Of a stretch of DNA of 64,000 nucleotides, positions 60,884 to 64,000 are shown one piece after another (position 1 is the first letter of the stretch; each line of letters starts with the position of its first letter). The notes beneath the pieces were generated by a model. It did not search any database. It saw only the letters and a list, made by a program, of their open reading frames with translations, and was not told the origin of the DNA. The stretch covers positions 1-64,000 of the forward strand of contig NZ_JALQCW010000088.1 of assembly GCF_023241715.1 (NCBI RefSeq), read 5' to 3'. The DNA comes from Pseudomonas morbosilactucae (GTDB lineage: Bacteria > Pseudomonadota > Gammaproteobacteria > Pseudomonadales > Pseudomonadaceae). The translations under genes and the position numbers were made by a program.

Positions 60884-61349
60884 AAGGTATCGGGCCACTT
60901 GCGCAGGGCGGCTCGACAGTCCTCGGTGAGGGAGGGCAGGTGCTCTTGCAGTTCCGTCCAGCCCAGCTGTTCCAGCGCTTGGCTGGCCACTTCCCGCAGC
61001 GGCTGCCACTGCGGGTCGTCAAAGCCGTTTTCGGTGAGGGTGCCGTAGGCGCCGGCCCCAAGGCCATACAACTCGCCAGCAGCGTTTGCAGCAATTGGAA
61101 CAGCCTCGGTTCCAGGTGCTCGGGAAACCGGTTGACGAAGTTATCCAGGTATTCCAGGTAGTCGGACCAGAGGTTGCACTCGGCGCAGCAGCCGATGTCC
61201 CTGCGCTGGCTTTCGCTGTCCTGGGTCAGAAACACCAGGGCCGGGGCCAGTTCGCCCACCAGGATGATTTTTCGGTACTCATCCTGGCCGTACCAAGTCC
61301 AGATCAACGACGCAATGCGCTCGTCCCGATCCGTCGCCAGCTCCGTCAT
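60880..61349 (-). pseudogene. Uncharacterised small protein, frameshifted
   Basis: About 156 residues over two frames. From ATG 61349 (MTELATDRDERIASLIWTWYG) through GCCAECNLWSDYLEYLDN to LLASL, then, after a shift near 61070, YGLGAGAYGTLTENG, EQLGWTELQEHLPSLTED to a stop at 60880-60882. One extra T (minus strand, in GAGTTGTATGG) would join them as LLASLYGLGAGAYG. No recognisable family; a CC-A-x-C cluster could bind metal. The ATG overlaps the stop of the upstream GFA gene (ATGA) with GGAG 8 bases upstream, so it is the second gene of a coupled pair. The stop lies inside the REP element. Confidence 0.6.
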
Positions 61350-61732
61350 CCCACTGCTCCAGCCGCGCACCATCGCGGTCGTTGATCTTCGAATGAGTGA
61401 TAGGTGGGCATCAGCGCCGTGCTGTGGTTGTGGTCGAAGCTGCCCAGCAACAGGGCGACGGTCGGTGCGTCGTCGAGGGCGCCCAGGGAACTGCCGCACA
61501 CCGCGCAGAATGCCCGACTGGACGCCTCCGACGACTTGAACGTACTCGGCGCGCCGCCAGGACCGGTCCAGGTCACCCGCTCCCGAGGGAACTCGACCCA
61601 GGTCGTAGTCAGGGCGCCGCTGTGGCGCTGGCACATCTTGCAAGAACAGTGGTGAGGATTGCCCGCCGGCCCGCGCGCCTCGAAGCGCACCTGCCCGCAC
61701 AGGCAACCACCGCTGAAAATCTCTGCTGTCAT
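61346..61732 (-). CDS. GFA-family protein (glutathione-dependent formaldehyde-activating-like)
   Basis: A 128-residue zinc protein with the GFA motif set: GGCLCGQVRFEARG, CHHCSCKMCQRHSG-type cysteines (here HHCSCKMCQRHSGAL), and FCAVCGSSLG. These four to five cysteines bind one or two zincs. Family members are usually annotated as carbon-sulfur lyases or formaldehyde-activating enzymes, but most are uncharacterised. AAAGGAG lies 9 bases before the ATG at 61732. Divergent from the gallate transporter with a 251-bp gap and coupled to the frameshifted gene. Confidence 0.85.
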   Translation of the reverse strand: MTAEIFSGGCLCGQVRFEARGPAGNPHHCSCKMCQRHSGALTTTWVEFPRERVTWTGPGGAPSTFKSSEASSRAFCAVCGSSLGALDDAPTVALLLGSFDHNHSTALMPTYHSFEDQRPRWCAAGAVG

Positions 61733-61983
61733 CGCTGCTCCTTTAGGGTTTTCCAGGTGGGCGAGGGCGCTGAATCTAGCACATCGAGGGGGCATGACTT
61801 TCAGGGTTACAGCGGCCCACCCCGCCACCTGTTCAACCGCCATAAATAAAACGCATACCTCGTTCAGCATTATCCGCCGCGCAATGTTCCCCGAGCCCCT
61901 ACCGTGATCACACAAGACGGCGCATGCGCCCTGCGCTTTCGGGTGAGGGCCGCTTGATCCCATAACAATTAGAGAGCACTCCC

Positions 61984-63345
61984 ATGCACGACACCCCCGT
62001 GGTTGACGTAAAACAGTGGGTCGATTCGCGACCGATTTCCCCTTATCAGTGGCTGGTGCTGATCCTGTGTTTTTGCATCATTACCTTCGACGGTTATGAC
62101 GCGGCGGTGATGGGCTTTATCGCCCCGGCGCTGATCGAGGACTGGGGCATCGCCCGGGCCGACATGGGGCAGATTCTCGGGGCCGGCATGCTGGGTGTGG
62201 CCATTGGCGCGCTGATCGCCGGGCCTTACGCCGACCGCCTGGGGCGCAAGCGGGTGCTGCTGGCGTCGATCCTGGTGCTGGGGGTGTTCAGCCTGCTGTC
62301 GGCCCTGGCGCGCAATCCGCTGGAGATGGCGGTGATACGTTTTTTCGCCGGGCTTGGGCTGGGGGCGATCATGCCCAATTGCGTGACCCTGGCCTGCGAG
62401 TACATGCCCGAGCGGCGCCGCGGGCTGATGATCACCCTGATGTACAGCGGCTTTAATATCGGGTCGGGCCTGGGCGGGTTTATCGCCGCCGGGCTGGTGC
62501 CTGCGTTTGGCTGGCAGTCGGCACTCTTGTTCGGTGGCCTGTGCCCGTTGCTGTTGCTCCTGCCACTGCTGCGCTACCTGCCGGAATCGGCGCTGTTCAT
62601 GGTGGTGCGCGGCGACTCCAATGAACGCATCGGCGCCTTGTTGCGCCGTGCCGGAGGAGTGTTCAGTGCAGACACGCGGTTTGTCCTGAAAACCCCGGCC
62701 CTGGAGAAAAAAGCCAAGGTCTTGCAGTTGTTTTCCCAGGGCTACGCCCGCGGCACGTTGGTGCTGTGGGTCACGTATTTCATGGGGCTGTTTGTGATCT
62801 ACCTGCTTAACGGCTGGTTGCCGACCATTATCCGTGGCGGTGGTTTTTCCCTGCAGCAGGCGGCGATTGTCGCTGGCCTGTTCCAGTTCGGCGGCACCTT
62901 CGGCGCGTTGATCGTCGGTGCCCTGATGGACCGCTTCGACGGCAAGAAAGTCATCGCCGGGTTCTATTTCCTCGGCATGGCCTGCCTGCTGACCCAGGGG
63001 CTGGTGGGCTTCAACGAATACGGGCTGGCAGCGTTGGTGTTCCTCAGCGGGTTGTGCGTCAACGGTGCGCAGACCGGCATGCAGGCGTTTTCCCCGAGCT
63101 TTTACCCGACCGCGATGCGCGCCACCGGGGTCAGCTGGATGCACGGCATCGGGCGCAGCGGGGCAATCATCAGTTCATCCATGGGCGGCGTATTGCTGGG
63201 TGTGTTCCCAGGCGCTAACAGTGTGTTCATCATTCTGGCGGTGCCGGCCTTGTGTGCCGCCCTGGCGATTCTCAATCATCGCCGGGCCAACCCGCCCACA
63301 GTCATCAAGGGCGCCCCCGGGGCGCTGGTCAATCCAACAGTTTGA
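61984..63345 (+). CDS. galT: MFS aromatic acid:H+ symporter, probable gallate transporter
   Basis: A 453-residue AAHS-family permease: ILCFCIITFDGYDAAVMGFIAPAL in helix 1 (the DGxD motif needed for aromatic-acid transport in PcaK), GPYADRLGRKRVLLASILV between helices 2 and 3, LGAIMPNCVTLACEYMPERRRG and MRATGVSWMHGIGRSGAI near the end. It directly precedes (11 bp) a LigB-type dioxygenase that looks like gallate dioxygenase, so gallate is the likely substrate; the name is by this context and by analogy to P. putida. GAGAG upstream of the ATG at 61984. Confidence 0.82.
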   Translation: MHDTPVVDVKQWVDSRPISPYQWLVLILCFCIITFDGYDAAVMGFIAPALIEDWGIARADMGQILGAGMLGVAIGALIAGPYADRLGRKRVLLASILVLGVFSLLSALARNPLEMAVIRFFAGLGLGAIMPNCVTLACEYMPERRRGLMITLMYSGFNIGSGLGGFIAAGLVPAFGWQSALLFGGLCPLLLLLPLLRYLPESALFMVVRGDSNERIGALLRRAGGVFSADTRFVLKTPALEKKAKVLQLFSQGYARGTLVLWVTYFMGLFVIYLLNGWLPTIIRGGGFSLQQAAIVAGLFQFGGTFGALIVGALMDRFDGKKVIAGFYFLGMACLLTQGLVGFNEYGLAALVFLSGLCVNGAQTGMQAFSPSFYPTAMRATGVSWMHGIGRSGAIISSSMGGVLLGVFPGANSVFIILAVPALCAALAILNHRRANPPTVIKGAPGALVNPTV

Positions 63346-63356
63346 GTGAGGTAAGC

Positions 63357-64000
63357 ATGGCTAGGATCATCGGCGGGTTGGCGGTGTCCCACACCCCGAC
63401 CATCGGTTTTGCGGTGGATCACAACAAGCAGGGAGAGAGCGCCTGGGCGCCGATCTTCGAGGGCTTCGCGCCGGTGCAGCAGTGGCTGCAGGAGCGCCAG
63501 CCGGACGTGCTGCTGTATGTGTTCAACGACCACGTGACCTCGTTTTTCTTCGACCATTACTCGGCCTTCAGCCTGGGCGTGGACAGCCAGTACGCGGTGG
63601 CCGACGAGGGCGGTGGCCCGCGTGACCTGCCACCGATTGGTGGCCACCTGGGGTTGTCGCGGCACATCGGCAACAGCCTGATGAGCGACGAGTTCGACAT
63701 GTCGTTTTTCCAGGACAAACCCTTGGACCATGGCTTGTTCTCGCCACTCTCGGCGCTGTTGCCGCACCAGGACGGTTGGCCGTTGCAGGTGGTGCCGTTG
63801 CAGATCGGGGTGTTGCAGTTCCCGATCCCCACGGCGCGCCGCTGCTTCAAGCTGGGCCAGGCGCTGCGCCGGGCGATCGAAAGCTACCCCGAGGACTTGA
63901 AGGTGGCGATCGTTGCCACGGGCGGGGTGTCGCACCAGGTCCACGGTGAGCGCTGCGGCTTCAACAACCCGGAATGGGACGCACAATTCATCGAGTTGCT
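63357..64000 (+). CDS. galA: Gallate dioxygenase (LigB-type extradiol dioxygenase), 5' part
   Basis: The first 214 codons of a ring-cleavage dioxygenase, cut by the window end. MARIIGGLAVSHTPTIGFAV places a metal-ligand His at position 12, as in LigB, and YVFNDHVTSFFFDHY gives the second His (about 59). PPIGGHLGLSRHIGNSLM and VAIVATGGVSHQVHGERCGF continue the LigB fold. Non-haem Fe(II) enzyme cleaving gallate (or protocatechuate 4,5-) meta to the ring hydroxyls; the N-terminus resembles P. putida GalA. GAGG lies 8-12 bases before ATG 63357. In an operon with the galT transporter. Confidence 0.85.
   Translation, partial: MARIIGGLAVSHTPTIGFAVDHNKQGESAWAPIFEGFAPVQQWLQERQPDVLLYVFNDHVTSFFFDHYSAFSLGVDSQYAVADEGGGPRDLPPIGGHLGLSRHIGNSLMSDEFDMSFFQDKPLDHGLFSPLSALLPHQDGWPLQVVPLQIGVLQFPIPTARRCFKLGQALRRAIESYPEDLKVAIVATGGVSHQVHGERCGFNNPEWDAQFIEL

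Noticed and set aside
1..64000. CRISPR arrays, rRNA, tRNA or insertion sequences
   Set aside because: No regularly spaced direct repeats of CRISPR length, no CCA-type cloverleaf or rRNA sequence and no transposase reading frame were seen.

Overview
The window reads as a chromosomal segment of a fluorescent-group Pseudomonas. It is GC-rich with strongly GC-biased third codon positions. It carries a fused NasA-CysJ assimilatory nitrate reductase, a pncA-pncB-nadE/nrtR NAD cluster laid out as in P. aeruginosa, a FecI/FecR/siderophore-receptor unit, many LysR regulators and the GTTCCCACGC-type REP palindromes common in this genus. I see no tRNA, rRNA, transposase, prophage or CRISPR array.

Layout. 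1-0.6 kb: a murJ fragment joins abruptly to the 3' end of a chemoreceptor gene, which looks like a rearrangement or assembly breakpoint. 0.6-2.4 kb: a periplasmic sugar-type binding protein and a CAP-domain secreted protein. 2.5-9.3 kb: organosulfur scavenging (TonB receptor plus sulfatase, a LysR regulator, a TauD/AtsK-type dioxygenase plus an SsuA-like binding protein). 9.5-13.8 kb: iron cell-surface signalling (sigma factor with a frameshift, anti-sigma factor, STN-bearing ferrichrome-type receptor). 14-18.1 kb: ankyrin protein, MATE pump, two small membrane proteins, an XRE regulator. 18.1-25.9 kb: assimilatory nitrate/nitrite reduction, with nasA-cysJ and nirBD diverging from a 687-bp intergenic region. 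26-30.7 kb: chemoreceptor, DUF2784 protein, IclR regulator with a flavin dehydrogenase. 30.8-43 kb: a catabolic/transport block of M20 peptidase, LysR, MHS transporter, M14-type amidase, MFS transporter, M20D amidohydrolase, LysR and a DUF1329/DUF1302 outer-membrane pair. 43-52.3 kb: PpnN, a SUFU-domain protein, a response regulator, oxaloacetate decarboxylase, a beta-propeller protein, a CheC-type response regulator with a diguanylate cyclase, and a frameshifted DUF4174 gene. 52.4-56.1 kb: DHA2 efflux pump, class III aminotransferase, LysR. 56.1-60.8 kb: two divergent NAD-metabolism operons (nadD2-nrtR-nudix and pncA-pncB-nadE) with two near-identical palindromic operators between them. 60.8-64 kb: REP element, a frameshifted small gene, a GFA protein, and the start of a gallate catabolic cluster (galT, galA cut by the window edge).

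The strongest regulatory find is the nirB leader: a sigma-54 promoter, two tandem hairpins with hexaloops AACGCA and AACGAA (the A1/G4 pattern bound by ANTAR antiterminators such as NasT/NasR), then a 12-bp terminator just before nirB. The divergent nasA-cysJ leader has its own terminator and a similar AACGCA hexaloop hairpin, so both operons appear to be controlled by antitermination.

Four genes (fecI-like, ppnN, DUF4174, and the small gene at 60.9-61.3 kb) each look one base short, three of them in G/C runs or GC repeats. The shared pattern points to residual sequencing indels as much as to real mutations, and the base-level sequence should be read with that in mind. Functions are assigned from recognisable motifs and family resemblance; no database search was possible.
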